64,000 nt of DNA from Nostoc linckia NIES-25 (GTDB taxonomy: Bacteria > Cyanobacteriota > Cyanobacteriia > Cyanobacteriales > Nostocaceae), in NCBI RefSeq assembly GCF_002368035.1, contig NZ_AP018224.1:163386-227385 (forward strand). Direction: 5' to 3'. Below the pieces are notes generated by a model. The model made no database searches. It saw nothing but the letters and a program-made list of their open reading frames with translations, and was not told the origin of the DNA. Shown here piece by piece: positions 16,315-25,344 of this stretch. Positions within the stretch are counted from its first letter, which is position 1; every line of letters begins with the position of its first letter. Both the position numbers and the translations under genes were made by a program.

Positions 16315-17559
16315 ATGCCTAAAATTAAGGAGAAAACAGACGTAAAAAAGATAGTAATTACGATTGACATGGGTGCGAGTAAAACCAAGGCTATCGTTCA
16401 GGAGTATCCAGAAGGAAAGCCTGTTGTTTTACTTTTAGACTCAGAAATAGCGGATGTTGCTAAAGCCTCAGTTGAAAGCGTCCAACCTGAAGGTAGTCCT
16501 GAATCTCGTGCTTGGGTAGGGATAGGCGATGAGTATTTCGCCTTGGGAGAACTTGCTCGTCGTCGGTTTGGGGGTATATCGCAACTGAGGGAGTTAAAAT
16601 ACGAACTAGCAATCCCCAAAATTTGCGGTGCATTTTGGCTGGCTAAGGAGAAGTTGAACCTGGGTAATGATGTTGCAGCTTACTTGAGTGTCCTGCTGCC
16701 GCCGGGTGAAGTGCAAGACAAGGAACAGTTACAAATTCGGTTGAAGGATACGTTTCGGGGGTTTGATACACCAGCAGGTAAGATGCGGGTGAAAATGCTT
16801 CGTTATGATGCAGCTTCTGAAGGTAGTGGAATATTTTTCCACCGTAGGCGAACGCTTGGCGATCGCGTACCTGTTTCGATGTATGTAATGCTTGGCTATC
16901 GCAACGCGAGTATTTTCACCTTTCGGAGTGGTTCGATTGGCGCAGGAATAACCAGCAATTTTGGTATGTCTTGGTTAGTAAATAATTTGATTTCCAAAAC
17001 ATCGGGACTAAGCCCTGATAATTCCAACATTATTGAGGTACTGATAGAAGCTGGAGCCAGTTGTGACCCCCAGGTGATGCAAAAACTCTCACGCAAGCGC
17101 AAAGGTGATGAGATTCAACTTGATGGAGAGTTGATGTCCAAAGCTTTATTACTTGCTAGAGATGAATATTGGCGTGCGATCGCTAGGTGGTTACGCTCAA
17201 AGATGGATGAGGATATTGAAGAACTGGTATTTTGCGGAGGAACTGCGGATTACATTCGTCCTGAAATAGATGCTTACTTCCAGAAAGAGGGGATTAAAGT
17301 ATCCTGGCACGCTAATATTTTTATACCTGATGAAATATCTTCTGGTATGGGCAATCGGATGGCGGATGTTTGGGCTTTCCACCAGCACATGATTATTCAG
17401 TTTGACAAGCTAACTGGTTATATACGCTCTGAGGTTGTACCTCTAACTAAATCTGTTGAAGGTAATACAAATAATACAGGTGAAGAAGTTAAGCTTAAGT
17501 ATAACTTTACACCTTGCGAACGCCCTAGTACCTTTATTGCTGTGAACGAGAATGTTTGA
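16315..17559 (+). CDS. parM: ParM/StbA-family actin-like plasmid segregation ATPase
   Basis: The phosphate-1 loop of the actin fold is VITIDMGASKTKAIVQEY near residue 15. The second phosphate loop is likely in IFTFRSGSIGAGITSNFG, and the adenosine motif in ELVFCGGTADYIRPEI near residue 305. I chose the ATG at 16315 (MPKIKEKTD) over 16243, since the upstream residues look untranslated, though neither start has a clear ribosome-binding site. ParM filaments push plasmid copies apart via a ParR-centromere complex. PRTRC cassettes also carry an StbA-like protein (D), so this gene might serve that role. A hairpin terminator follows. Confidence 0.83.
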   Translation: MPKIKEKTDVKKIVITIDMGASKTKAIVQEYPEGKPVVLLLDSEIADVAKASVESVQPEGSPESRAWVGIGDEYFALGELARRRFGGISQLRELKYELAIPKICGAFWLAKEKLNLGNDVAAYLSVLLPPGEVQDKEQLQIRLKDTFRGFDTPAGKMRVKMLRYDAASEGSGIFFHRRRTLGDRVPVSMYVMLGYRNASIFTFRSGSIGAGITSNFGMSWLVNNLISKTSGLSPDNSNIIEVLIEAGASCDPQVMQKLSRKRKGDEIQLDGELMSKALLLARDEYWRAIARWLRSKMDEDIEELVFCGGTADYIRPEIDAYFQKEGIKVSWHANIFIPDEISSGMGNRMADVWAFHQHMIIQFDKLTGYIRSEVVPLTKSVEGNTNNTGEEVKLKYNFTPCERPSTFIAVNENV

Positions 17560-17587
17560 TAGGTTCAGACAAAAATAGTTTAGTAAA

Positions 17588-17645
17588 AAAAGAATCAGTT
17601 AGAATGAGATGCTGCATAAAACAGTACTTTCTAACTGACTCTTTT
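17588..17645. terminator. Hairpin between convergent parM and P450 genes
   Basis: AAAAGAATCAGTTAGAA (17588-17604) and TTCTAACTGACTCTTTT (17629-17645) pair over 17 bp with one mismatch. A-run and T-run on the outsides would let it act in both directions. A short open frame after it (17691 onward, MRIGNFWKVLMVFGQTKFR) may be an IS fragment. Confidence 0.7.
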
Positions 17646-17757
17646 AAAGTTTAGTATGGCTGTTGCTCTAGCATTCGGGAGCAATCAACATGAGAATTGG
17701 TAATTTCTGGAAAGTGTTGATGGTGTTTGGACAAACTAAATTTAGAACACTTGCTGC

Positions 17758-18993
17758 TCAACTGCTTGAGAATTTTACTGGTAATGAATCAAAGCCTTTA
17801 AAAACCAAACTAGAGTGTCTTGGGATGGCAGATTTGTCAGGATCGAATTGAAGATTGGGCAATCGTCTCAGCAACGTATTAAAGCAAATCATTAATTCCA
17901 TACGAGCCAAAACAGCACCAAGACAAAAATGGACACCTGGTCCAAATCCAAGATGCTCGTTAGGTGAGCGGGTAATATCAAACACATCTGGAGCGTCAAA
18001 TTTTTCCGGGTCATGATTGGCTGCTCCAAGTCCTAAAGCGATCGCGCTCCCCGTGGGAATATCTTGATGGCCAATGGTCAAATCTTGTTTAGCAATCCGG
18101 AATACAAATGGAGCAGGAGTATCAAACCGAATCATTTCTTCCACTGCACAAGAGATTAACGCTGGATTTGCTTGCAGTTTCTGCAATTGGTCAGGATATT
18201 GAAGCAAAGCATTGACTCCATTGGGAATTAAATCAGTTGTAGTCAAGTGACCAGCATTTAAAATCAGGATACATAGAGATGGAAGTTGTTCTGTGTCAAA
18301 TCCTTGTTCTTCATAGGCAACAGTCAGCAAACTAATCATGTCAGTTCCTGGTTGCCGCCGCCGTTGTGCAATCAAGCGTCGAATTAATGCAGTAAACTCA
18401 ACTGAGGCAGCATCTGCTTTACGGGCCAAGGCTTCGATATTATGCCCGCCAGGGGCCCCCCAAAATGTTCCAATATCCATTGCCCAGCGAATCAAATTAT
18501 CTCGATCCCCCTCCGGAACACCAAATATCTCAGCAACAATCAAAGCTGGAAGCGGTACAGATAAATCAGTAACAATGTCCATATAACCACGGTTTTGGAC
18601 TTGATCGAAAAGGCGATCGCACGTAGCTTGAATAATCGAACGCCAACTCTCCAATGCCCGTGTAGTAAATCCCTGATTAGCTAGCTTGCGTAGACGCGTA
18701 TGCTCTGGGGGGTCTTTTTCGATCATCATATTGCAAGTCAGATGAATAAAGTTTTGAATTGAATTGACATCTACATCTCCTAGTTGCTTGATGAATAAAG
18801 GACGGCGATCTGCACTTAAGCGCTCATCACGCAGAGCAGCTTCAACATCTTTATAACGTGTGAGTATCCAATAACCTAAAGCTTCTGAGTAATAAACAGG
18901 GTCTGCTGCCCGCATAATGTTGTAGAGAGGATAAGGATTAATTAAAGCATTTGGTGAAAATAAATCGTATTGTGGCGTTTTGGTCGCAGACAT
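17758..18993 (-). CDS. Cytochrome P450
   Basis: The heme-binding loop HLGFGPGVHFCLGAVLAR carries the thiolate Cys near residue 357. The ExxR motif is in VEEMIRFDTPAP, and the I-helix in ILNAGHLTTTDLI has Thr where oxygen is activated. The segment KDPPEHTRLRKLANQGFT is typical of soluble bacterial class I P450s (CYP107-like), which take electrons from ferredoxin. No ferredoxin or reductase gene lies nearby. At 411 residues it is full length with no membrane anchor. It is transcribed divergently from the ECF sigma gene across 179 bp, so it may belong to that regulon. Substrate unknown. Confidence 0.92.
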   Translation of the reverse strand: MSATKTPQYDLFSPNALINPYPLYNIMRAADPVYYSEALGYWILTRYKDVEAALRDERLSADRRPLFIKQLGDVDVNSIQNFIHLTCNMMIEKDPPEHTRLRKLANQGFTTRALESWRSIIQATCDRLFDQVQNRGYMDIVTDLSVPLPALIVAEIFGVPEGDRDNLIRWAMDIGTFWGAPGGHNIEALARKADAASVEFTALIRRLIAQRRRQPGTDMISLLTVAYEEQGFDTEQLPSLCILILNAGHLTTTDLIPNGVNALLQYPDQLQKLQANPALISCAVEEMIRFDTPAPFVFRIAKQDLTIGHQDIPTGSAIALGLGAANHDPEKFDAPDVFDITRSPNEHLGFGPGVHFCLGAVLARMELMICFNTLLRRLPNLQFDPDKSAIPRHSSLVFKGFDSLPVKFSSS

Positions 18994-19172
18994 ATTATTG
19001 TGTTTCCTAGATATGAAACTTATTTACTAAGGATTACGACCACTACGAGAAATTGGATCTGTTGAGTGCCAAAATTAGTTATTAGCATCCACTAAGCTCT
19101 TGAGCAAGCAAGACTTGGAAACTGTCAAAAGGGTCGCTATACTTCGTAATTAGATAAAAACTGAACCTGTAG

Positions 19173-19742
19173 ATGGATTCCTCACCTATAGCCGATGATG
19201 CCTCACTGTTAACCAGAATCGCTAAACATGACCAAACTGCTCTTTCTCAACTCTACGATCGCTATGCCAAGATAATTTATGCTGTAGCATTTAAAAGTCT
19301 CAGATCGGTTGAGGAAAGCGAAGAAGTAGTCCTAGATGTTTTTGCTCAAGTCTGGCGAATAGCTGAAAACTATGATGCGGCTAAAGGCAGAGCGGATACT
19401 TGGCTGTTTGTGCTAACGCGCAGCCGGATTTTGGATCGCCTGCGAAAGCGCCAGCGCAGTCAATCTTCTTCTGCAATTTCGACTGAGCTTTTAGAGATCC
19501 AAATCCAATATCAGAGCGTAGATCCTATTGAGGAGGTACTGCTGGGCGAGCGTCGCGATCGCGTGTTATCAGCACTGAAACTACTGCCATCAGAACAACG
19601 TCTAGTGATTGAATTAGCTTACTATCAAGGTCTAACCCATAGTCAAATAGCAACTCAGACACAGATGTCTTTAGGCACAGTTAAAACCAGAATTCGGTTA
19701 GGCTTAAATAAGTTAAAGTCTGCCCTTGATGTTGAAGTCTAG
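19173..19742 (+). CDS. ECF-type sigma-70 factor
   Basis: The 189-residue protein has sigma region 2 (ALSQLYDRYAKIIYAVAF ... EVVLDVFAQVWR) and region 4 with its helix-turn-helix (YYQGLTHSQIATQTQMSLGT, VKTRIRLGLNKLK), and no region 1 or 3. The gene 190 bp downstream encodes a ChrR-like cupin anti-sigma factor. In the known ECF-ChrR group the pair answers singlet oxygen or hydroperoxides, which suits a photosynthetic host. Targets probably include the ferritin-like gene downstream and perhaps the divergent P450. Confidence 0.93.
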   Translation: MDSSPIADDASLLTRIAKHDQTALSQLYDRYAKIIYAVAFKSLRSVEESEEVVLDVFAQVWRIAENYDAAKGRADTWLFVLTRSRILDRLRKRQRSQSSSAISTELLEIQIQYQSVDPIEEVLLGERRDRVLSALKLLPSEQRLVIELAYYQGLTHSQIATQTQMSLGTVKTRIRLGLNKLKSALDVEV

Positions 19743-19932
19743 GCTCAGTTCTGGCATCTCTTAGTACAACCACAGATAAATTAAAAAAATGTGTGATAAA
19801 GCTACTTGGTTTTTATCGCTAGATGAAGGGGTTTGCCATTTTACTGAGTAATAAAATTACATCAATTTTCTTGGTGCAAGATATAAGTATTAGGTTTGAA
19901 AGTAAAAGATTTGTTGAAGGCTAAATCTGCTC

Positions 19933-20553
19933 ATGAGTTTTGAAAACCACTGTTTCTGTGAATTAGCTCCACTCTATGTGCTGAATCTACTGAGTGAGCC
20001 AGAAAGGCTATGGGTTGAGCAACAGTTGGCAGAATGTCCAGAACTAGCCGAGGAATTAGCCCAATACGAGATAGCAGCAACAGCGATTCCATACAGTACA
20101 CCTGTTGTGCCGATGGCAGAGGATTTGAAAGACCGATTATTTGCTCGCTTAGAGCTGGAACCGCTGGAGTCTGATCCCAATCTGACCCCAACCCCAGACA
20201 ATATCCTATCTTCATATCTAGCAGTGAGATCGCAAGATGTGCAATGGCAGCCTCACCGTGCCCCTGGTGTAGAAACTGCCATTTTTCATCTCGATCCCAT
20301 CAAACGGGAGATTGTTGGAGTTTTGCGGGCTGCTCCTGGGGTATATTATCCCATGCACCGTCATGCGGCAATCGAGGAAATCTATATGCTAACTGGCGAT
20401 TTGGTTGTAGGAGGTGAAGTTTATGGCCCTGGGGACTACATTCGCTCCCAGCCAGGTTCAGTTCATGGGCCGCATACAATAGGGGGCTGTATGTTCTTTT
20501 TCCGCACTTCAATGGATGATGAATATCTTGATTTCGCCTCGGCTGAGGTTTAA
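19933..20553 (+). CDS. ChrR-like cupin-domain anti-sigma factor
   Basis: The N-terminal 80 residues match a zinc-binding anti-sigma domain (NHCFCELAPLYVLNLLSEPE), with His6, Cys7 and Cys9 as likely ligands. The C-terminal cupin has YYPMHRHAAIEEIYMLTGDL, GDYIRSQPGSVHGPH and an FFRTS end. Such proteins hold their ECF sigma inactive until reactive oxygen alters the metal site. The length (206) is normal. It is preceded by the sigma gene on the same strand. Confidence 0.88.
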   Translation: MSFENHCFCELAPLYVLNLLSEPERLWVEQQLAECPELAEELAQYEIAATAIPYSTPVVPMAEDLKDRLFARLELEPLESDPNLTPTPDNILSSYLAVRSQDVQWQPHRAPGVETAIFHLDPIKREIVGVLRAAPGVYYPMHRHAAIEEIYMLTGDLVVGGEVYGPGDYIRSQPGSVHGPHTIGGCMFFFRTSMDDEYLDFASAEV

Positions 20554-20864
20554 GAAAGCCAAAGGGGTGGGGGCATAGAGAAAATACTTTCTTTATCTCC
20601 TTATCCTCCGTTGAAAAAATCTTTTGATCTAAGTTCTGCTTTTATAGATCCAAATCAGATTCCTCGACGTATATATCTTTTAGATGAACAGCTGAGTTTG
20701 CAAGAGCAATAGTCAAATGCTATTTGCTCTCTACGAAGCTGTAGAGAATTTGCTATGAAATTACCTCTTTAGATGTTTCTTCTAAAGTAAGGACAGTTTG
20801 TCTTGGCTATTCTCTAATCATCATCTGTAAATTCAACATCAGATCATCCCGGAGACACTAAATT
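20554..20864. other. Intergenic region before the ferritin-like gene
   Basis: 311 bp of unremarkable AT-rich sequence. It presumably holds the promoter of the ferritin-like gene. No gene or strong hairpin seen. Confidence 0.4.
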
Positions 20865-21527
20865 ATGGACTTTCAAAGTACTTTAACTAAAAAATCCGCT
20901 CGTCGCTCAATCTTCTCTCGCCGTGAGGTAGTGATAAGTGGAGCAATAGCTGGTGTGGCTGGTGCATTGGGCTTACCTCTGCTTGCCGAAAAAGCGGAGG
21001 CTGGCTCAAGCTCTACTAAACAAAATGATATAAAAATTCTCAATAATGCTCTTTACTACGAGCATCAGGCTATTTGGGCTTATAGTTTTGCAGCTGGCAA
21101 GTTAACTAATACTGATGTAGGTAAAACGGTTCTAGCTTTAGCTCTTCGCAACCAAGCAGATCATAAAAAACATCGGGATGTTCTAGCTGGTGCTGTCTCC
21201 AGTCTAGGTGGAACTCCGGTAAAAGCAGAAGCTAGTTATGATGTTTCGTCTTACATCAAAAAAGGTGAGGGCAATATAGATAGTGATGTCAACATTGCAA
21301 AATTGGCTTTAGCTTTGGAAACAGATGCAGCGATCGCTTACACTCTAGAAGCTGCCAAGCTTAAAACACCCAAACTAGTTACCGTTGGAGCAAGTATTGG
21401 CACCACTGAATCTGCCCACGCTGCTGCTATTCGTGCAACTTTCAGAGCGTTGGGTGTGGGTATTGAAATTGTGCCAGCTGCTTTTGTGAGTGTAGAAAAT
21501 CGTGATGCTTGGATATTGAAGGTCTAG
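20865..21527 (+). CDS. Tat-exported ferritin-like domain protein
   Basis: The N-terminus has a twin-arginine signal (SRREVVISGAIAGVAGALGL) ending at AEA-G near residue 46, so the protein should be exported folded. The mature part is a four-helix ferritin-like bundle with metal-ligand candidates Glu/His in YYEHQAIWAY, ADHKKHRDVL, LETDAAIAYTLEA and TTESAHAAAIR. Ferritin_2-type proteins are linked to stress but their reaction is not established. The position after an ECF-ChrR pair suggests control by it. It has a good ribosome-binding site (CCGGAGA). Confidence 0.85.
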   Translation: MDFQSTLTKKSARRSIFSRREVVISGAIAGVAGALGLPLLAEKAEAGSSSTKQNDIKILNNALYYEHQAIWAYSFAAGKLTNTDVGKTVLALALRNQADHKKHRDVLAGAVSSLGGTPVKAEASYDVSSYIKKGEGNIDSDVNIAKLALALETDAAIAYTLEAAKLKTPKLVTVGASIGTTESAHAAAIRATFRALGVGIEIVPAAFVSVENRDAWILKV

Positions 21528-21972
21528 TTTAAAAAGGCAACCAGGCTAGTAGCGCCGTAAATTCAAAATTCAAAATCAAGACAGAGTAAGCTTTTCGTTG
21601 ATTTTGTAGACGTAAAGCGGTTTCCTGTAGGGTATGGTCTCTTTATTTACGCGCCCGCTTAGAGAGAAGAAAGTATATACAGTCAGGTTTTAACCTTTTT
21701 CATCTCAATAGTTACTTTCTGCACAGTGTATTAGTAAGCTAATCGTCACTCAAACAAGTGCTGAGTAATTAAGTGAAAAATCTCGTTTGTGTCTAAGAAA
21801 ACTGTTCTGGGTTGCACTGTGGCAGAGATTTTCATAATTTTATTCAGCAACCCTGTTTTGAGGGGCGATGTCTAACAACAAGCTGTTAGCCTTCGGGTTC
21901 TGCGTTGGGCGAAGGCCTTCTCGCAGAGTAGCAGTTACCAACATTCCCAAATGTAAAATTTAGAGGTGCTGT
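21528..21972. other. Intergenic region with dispersed repeat fragments
   Basis: It contains short GC-rich blocks such as CTTCGGGTTCTGCG and GGGCGAAGGCCTTCTCGC (about 21891-21925) of the kind scattered in Nostocales genomes. No gene seen. Confidence 0.45.
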
Positions 21973-22746
21973 ATGACTCTTAATCTTAAAGATGTCATCT
22001 TGTTATTGCATCCGATAATTGCTATCGTCTTCGTTTTTCCCCTGATTGGTATAGTAGTCAAAATGGCATGGCAAACTCGTCAACGTCGCTTGCAAACCGC
22101 CACTGAGGGAAAAAGCAAAATTCCTGCGGTGGTGGGAAAGGAGCATTTTCAACTCGGTCGTTGGTTAACTTTTGCAGTAGTCGGGATTGCTTTGTTGGGA
22201 ATGACCCGCCCAATTTTTGACAATATTCTCACTAATCAGGTTTGGAGACAAGCTCCGTTAAAAGTTCTATTAATCGTTTTGATGTATGCAGTGACCATAG
22301 CCTCTTTATTTCTGCTAGATAAAGCTAAACCGCCTATCTGGCGAGGTATTTTTGCCAGCTTGACGAGTATGGGTTTAGTGATTTTGGGTTTTCAGGATGG
22401 TGTTTATCGGCGAGATGAAGAATGGTACTTATCTCATTTTTATTTGGGGATTACTGCTGCTTTGTTCATGATTTTTGCTCTAGCGATTGTGCAGAACATT
22501 TATCAAGACCGCTCAAATACCTGGCGAAAAATCCACACTATTTTCAACTGTATTGCACTTTTGCTGTTTTTAGCTCAAGGGATTACTGGAACGCGAGACT
22601 TACTAGAAATTCCGCTTAGTTGGCAGGAAAACTATATTTATAAATGCAACTTTGATAAAAATTCACCTGCATATAAAACCTGTCCGACTGAAATTCCAAA
22701 AAGTAATAAATTCAATTCATCACAAGTTACTAAACTTGATTTATAA
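21973..22746 (+). CDS. DUF4079-family membrane protein
   Basis: The 257-residue protein has about six hydrophobic helices, starting LKDVILLLHPIIAIVFVFPL. The motifs GRWLTFAVVGIALLGMTRPI and WRKIHTIFNCIALLLFLAQG match the cyanobacterial DUF4079 family, whose members look like distant cytochrome-b561-type proteins. His13, His157 and His191 lie in or beside helices and could ligate heme, but this is inference. The C-terminal 40 residues are soluble and contain two Cys. It is probably co-transcribed with the membrane gene 32 bp downstream. Confidence 0.75.
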   Translation: MTLNLKDVILLLHPIIAIVFVFPLIGIVVKMAWQTRQRRLQTATEGKSKIPAVVGKEHFQLGRWLTFAVVGIALLGMTRPIFDNILTNQVWRQAPLKVLLIVLMYAVTIASLFLLDKAKPPIWRGIFASLTSMGLVILGFQDGVYRRDEEWYLSHFYLGITAALFMIFALAIVQNIYQDRSNTWRKIHTIFNCIALLLFLAQGITGTRDLLEIPLSWQENYIYKCNFDKNSPAYKTCPTEIPKSNKFNSSQVTKLDL

Positions 22747-22778
22747 CTAAACAAATACTGGAAATAAGGAGTTTTAAA

Positions 22779-23423
22779 ATGCTAAACTTCAGCCCTCGAT
22801 GGAGTGGTTTAGTGTTGGCGATCGCTGGCATACTTTTCGGTACTTTTATGTTCTTTCATCCATCAAATGATGCTCAAGGAGCTATCAATCCTCTTTGGAC
22901 TCCAGTTCATGTAATGTGGTTTGTATCCTATCTGCTGATTTTGTTAGGCTTGAATACCTTCCCAAGAAATCTAGGTGATGAAGTAGGAAGATTGGGTTTT
23001 ACAGCTTACTTACTCTCTTTTTTGGGTACTGCTCTATCACTACCAATAGCTGTTTGGGACTCTTTTATTGTTCCTTATCTTGCTGTTCATGCTCCAGAGA
23101 TGATTGAGCAAATTGAAGAGTCATCATTAGAAACACCTGTATTGACCTTCCGGATTGTCTTTTTCCTCACGATAATTACCTTTTCATTCGGCTTTATGCT
23201 TCTAGGTATATCGCTTATGCGTATGCACTTGCTGTTGCGTATAGCGGGTGGATTGTTAATGATTGGTGCGCCGCTATTTTGGATTGGAGCGATCGCATTT
23301 AGTAAAGGTTCACTGGGTAACGTCGTCACGATTATCGGAGCAGTATTTTTTGGCACAGGATTAGTGTTGCTTGGCTATTGTTTATGGTCAAAAGTCGAAA
23401 AATTGGCAGTTAGCATCAGATAA
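22779..23423 (+). CDS. Hypothetical six-helix membrane protein
   Basis: At 214 residues it has about six predicted membrane helices (WSGLVLAIAGILFGTFMFF, TPVHVMWFVSYLLILLGL, ... FFGTGLVLLGYCLWS). An AAGGAG site precedes the ATG. I do not recognise the family. The position after a DUF4079 gene suggests a shared membrane role, perhaps in redox or stress. Confidence 0.7.
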   Translation: MLNFSPRWSGLVLAIAGILFGTFMFFHPSNDAQGAINPLWTPVHVMWFVSYLLILLGLNTFPRNLGDEVGRLGFTAYLLSFLGTALSLPIAVWDSFIVPYLAVHAPEMIEQIEESSLETPVLTFRIVFFLTIITFSFGFMLLGISLMRMHLLLRIAGGLLMIGAPLFWIGAIAFSKGSLGNVVTIIGAVFFGTGLVLLGYCLWSKVEKLAVSIR

Positions 23424-23580
23424 ATTGCGGCAACATCAGTTGGCAAATAATACCACATGACATAAGCAGACTATTCATTTTAAATCAATAAAACCCTAAC
23501 TTTATGGGAATTACCAATTACGAATTACTATGTGATCGCGTATATCTCAATCTTCAATTCTCTGGCGACAAGTCTGGGGC

Positions 23581-24702
23581 TTGGCAGCGTTAATAGCAGC
23601 TATTATTTTTAGCTGGATGGCTTATGGTTTCTATCAACCCAGAATTTTAGAAAAACTCGGCTTTGCAGGTATTGCTAGTAGTTTGGGAGTCCTGCAAGGA
23701 CTACTAGGAGCAGTAGTAGAACCTTATTTTGGGCGAATTTCTGACCGAGTAATGCGGCGAGTTGGTTCTCGTCTACCGATGATTGCCGTGGGCGTGACCT
23801 TGGCAGGTATTATCTTTGTGGTGGTGTCGCTGTTACTTGGGGGCGAGTTACCAAACGGTTTGCGCTGGTTAATTCCTGTGCTGATGACTATATGGGTCAT
23901 TGCCATGATTGTGTTTCGTGGCCCTGCCATTGCCTTGCTGATGCAGTTTGCACCTAGCGCCGAATTACCTAAAGCTACCACCATTCTGGTCTTAGTGTTT
24001 GGATTGGTAGGAGCAGTAGGGCCTTTATTGGGGAACTTGATTCAACATTTGGGGGCATCACTGACATTTATGTTGGGATCTGTTGTGTTGATAGTTGGGG
24101 CATTGCTTCTATGGTCAGCAAAACCCCAATATACTCTGCCTATAGAGGAAAGTTATCAACTATTACCAACTTTTTTACGTTCGGTGCTAATTTTTGGTGT
24201 AGGTTTAGGCGCAGGTTTAGAAGTGAACCTGGTACTGAGACTTTTTCCTGTTTTACTACACAAGATATTGCCGAGCATTGGGGCAGAGTACATTAGCTCT
24301 GGTATTTTACTGGTATCTGGCTTAAGTGGACTTTTCCTGGAGCGATTTATTTTAAGATTAGGTGTTAATAAGGCGATGAAAATGAGTTTAAGTGCGATCG
24401 CCATTTTCATGGGACTGGCTTTACTAACTCATCAAAGTATACTTGCAATGGGATTAGTTGTTGCCTTTGGAGTGGCTTTTGGTCTTTTGTTTACCAGTCA
24501 AATCCCCTTTGCTCTTTTCATGGTTCCTCCTGCGTGGGCAGGTTTAGGCACAGGATTGTATTTTGGTGGTATGGGTGCAGCGACTGCTTTGATATCACTC
24601 CTGCAACAATACAACGAAATAGCTCCTGTAATCGGATTTTTCGGGAGTGCAATCGCCGCTTTAATTGCAACTTCCTGTCTCAACACCATTAAAAGCGTTT
24701 GA
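23581..24702 (+). CDS. MFS / PucC-like transporter, start codon lost
   Basis: The 373 residues hold about twelve hydrophobic helices. The loop GRISDRVMRRVGSRLPMI between helices 2 and 3 is the major-facilitator signature, most like the PucC/BCD branch tied to tetrapyrrole or chlorophyll proteins. The frame is open back to a TGA at 23533 and reads SQSSILWRQVWGLAAL before the TTG at 23581. An in-frame ATG sits directly before that TGA (23530). The natural start may therefore have been destroyed by a nonsense change, leaving TTG. Function uncertain. Confidence 0.7.
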   Translation: MAALIAAIIFSWMAYGFYQPRILEKLGFAGIASSLGVLQGLLGAVVEPYFGRISDRVMRRVGSRLPMIAVGVTLAGIIFVVVSLLLGGELPNGLRWLIPVLMTIWVIAMIVFRGPAIALLMQFAPSAELPKATTILVLVFGLVGAVGPLLGNLIQHLGASLTFMLGSVVLIVGALLLWSAKPQYTLPIEESYQLLPTFLRSVLIFGVGLGAGLEVNLVLRLFPVLLHKILPSIGAEYISSGILLVSGLSGLFLERFILRLGVNKAMKMSLSAIAIFMGLALLTHQSILAMGLVVAFGVAFGLLFTSQIPFALFMVPPAWAGLGTGLYFGGMGAATALISLLQQYNEIAPVIGFFGSAIAALIATSCLNTIKSV

Positions 24703-24741
24703 AAAACTTATAAATACAACTTATCTGTATCAGTAAAGACT

Positions 24742-24943
24742 ATGACAGACTATCGTTTTGTGACAATCTGGCTTCTTGACGCGCCAATTGAACAAGTTTG
24801 GGGTGCGATCGCTGTTGATTAAACCCTTGATGGAATGGAATCATAACCAAGTAATGCTACAGGGAGGAGAGGCATTAGCTCAACTACTAGGCTCCCGTCT
24901 ACTAAAAATGGAAACCTCTGATGTTGCTAATTTAGGAGTATAA
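24742..24943 (+). pseudogene. SRPBCC/polyketide-cyclase-like gene remnant
   Basis: The start MTDYRFVTIWLLDAPIEQVW is a typical SRPBCC N-terminus but stops after 26 codons. In another frame the sequence continues LLIKPLMEWNHNQVMLQGGE ... LAQLLGSRLL, which resembles the C-terminal helix of the same family. About 100 middle codons are missing, so an internal deletion with frameshift is the simple reading. Confidence 0.6.
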
Positions 24944-24948
24944 CTATC

Positions 24949-25344
24949 ATGTCAACCATCTCAACACAGGCGATCGCTACTTTAATTGCTAATTACTTTG
25001 CAGCTACACGAGCAATGGATGTAGAAGCCTGGTTAGAGACATTTGCAGAAGATGCGATTGATTACGATCCGGTAGGTGGTGCTGTCTTAGAAGGACATAC
25101 GGCAATTCGCCAGTTGTTTGAAAGTATTGCCGGAATGTTTGAAAGCGTGGGACTGACTGAAGAGTTTGTGCATATTGTGGGCAATGAAGTTGCTGTCAAA
25201 TGGACGGGACGCGGCATTGGCAAAAACGGTCATGAGGTAACATTTGAAGGGATTGATCTGTTTGAAATCAATGCAGATGGTAAGATTCAAACACTACGAG
25301 CTTACTGGAATCCAGAGGCAGCGATCGCTAAATTACAAGAGTAA
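24949..25344 (+). CDS. SnoaL/NTF2-like protein
   Basis: The 131-residue alpha+beta barrel begins IATLIANYFAATRAMDVEAW and continues with FAEDAIDYDPVGGAVLEGHT, the usual NTF2-like pattern. These proteins may be isomerases, cyclases or small-molecule binders; nothing here picks one. It has a GGAGT site before the ATG and lies just after an SRPBCC remnant. Confidence 0.78.
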   Translation: MSTISTQAIATLIANYFAATRAMDVEAWLETFAEDAIDYDPVGGAVLEGHTAIRQLFESIAGMFESVGLTEEFVHIVGNEVAVKWTGRGIGKNGHEVTFEGIDLFEINADGKIQTLRAYWNPEAAIAKLQE

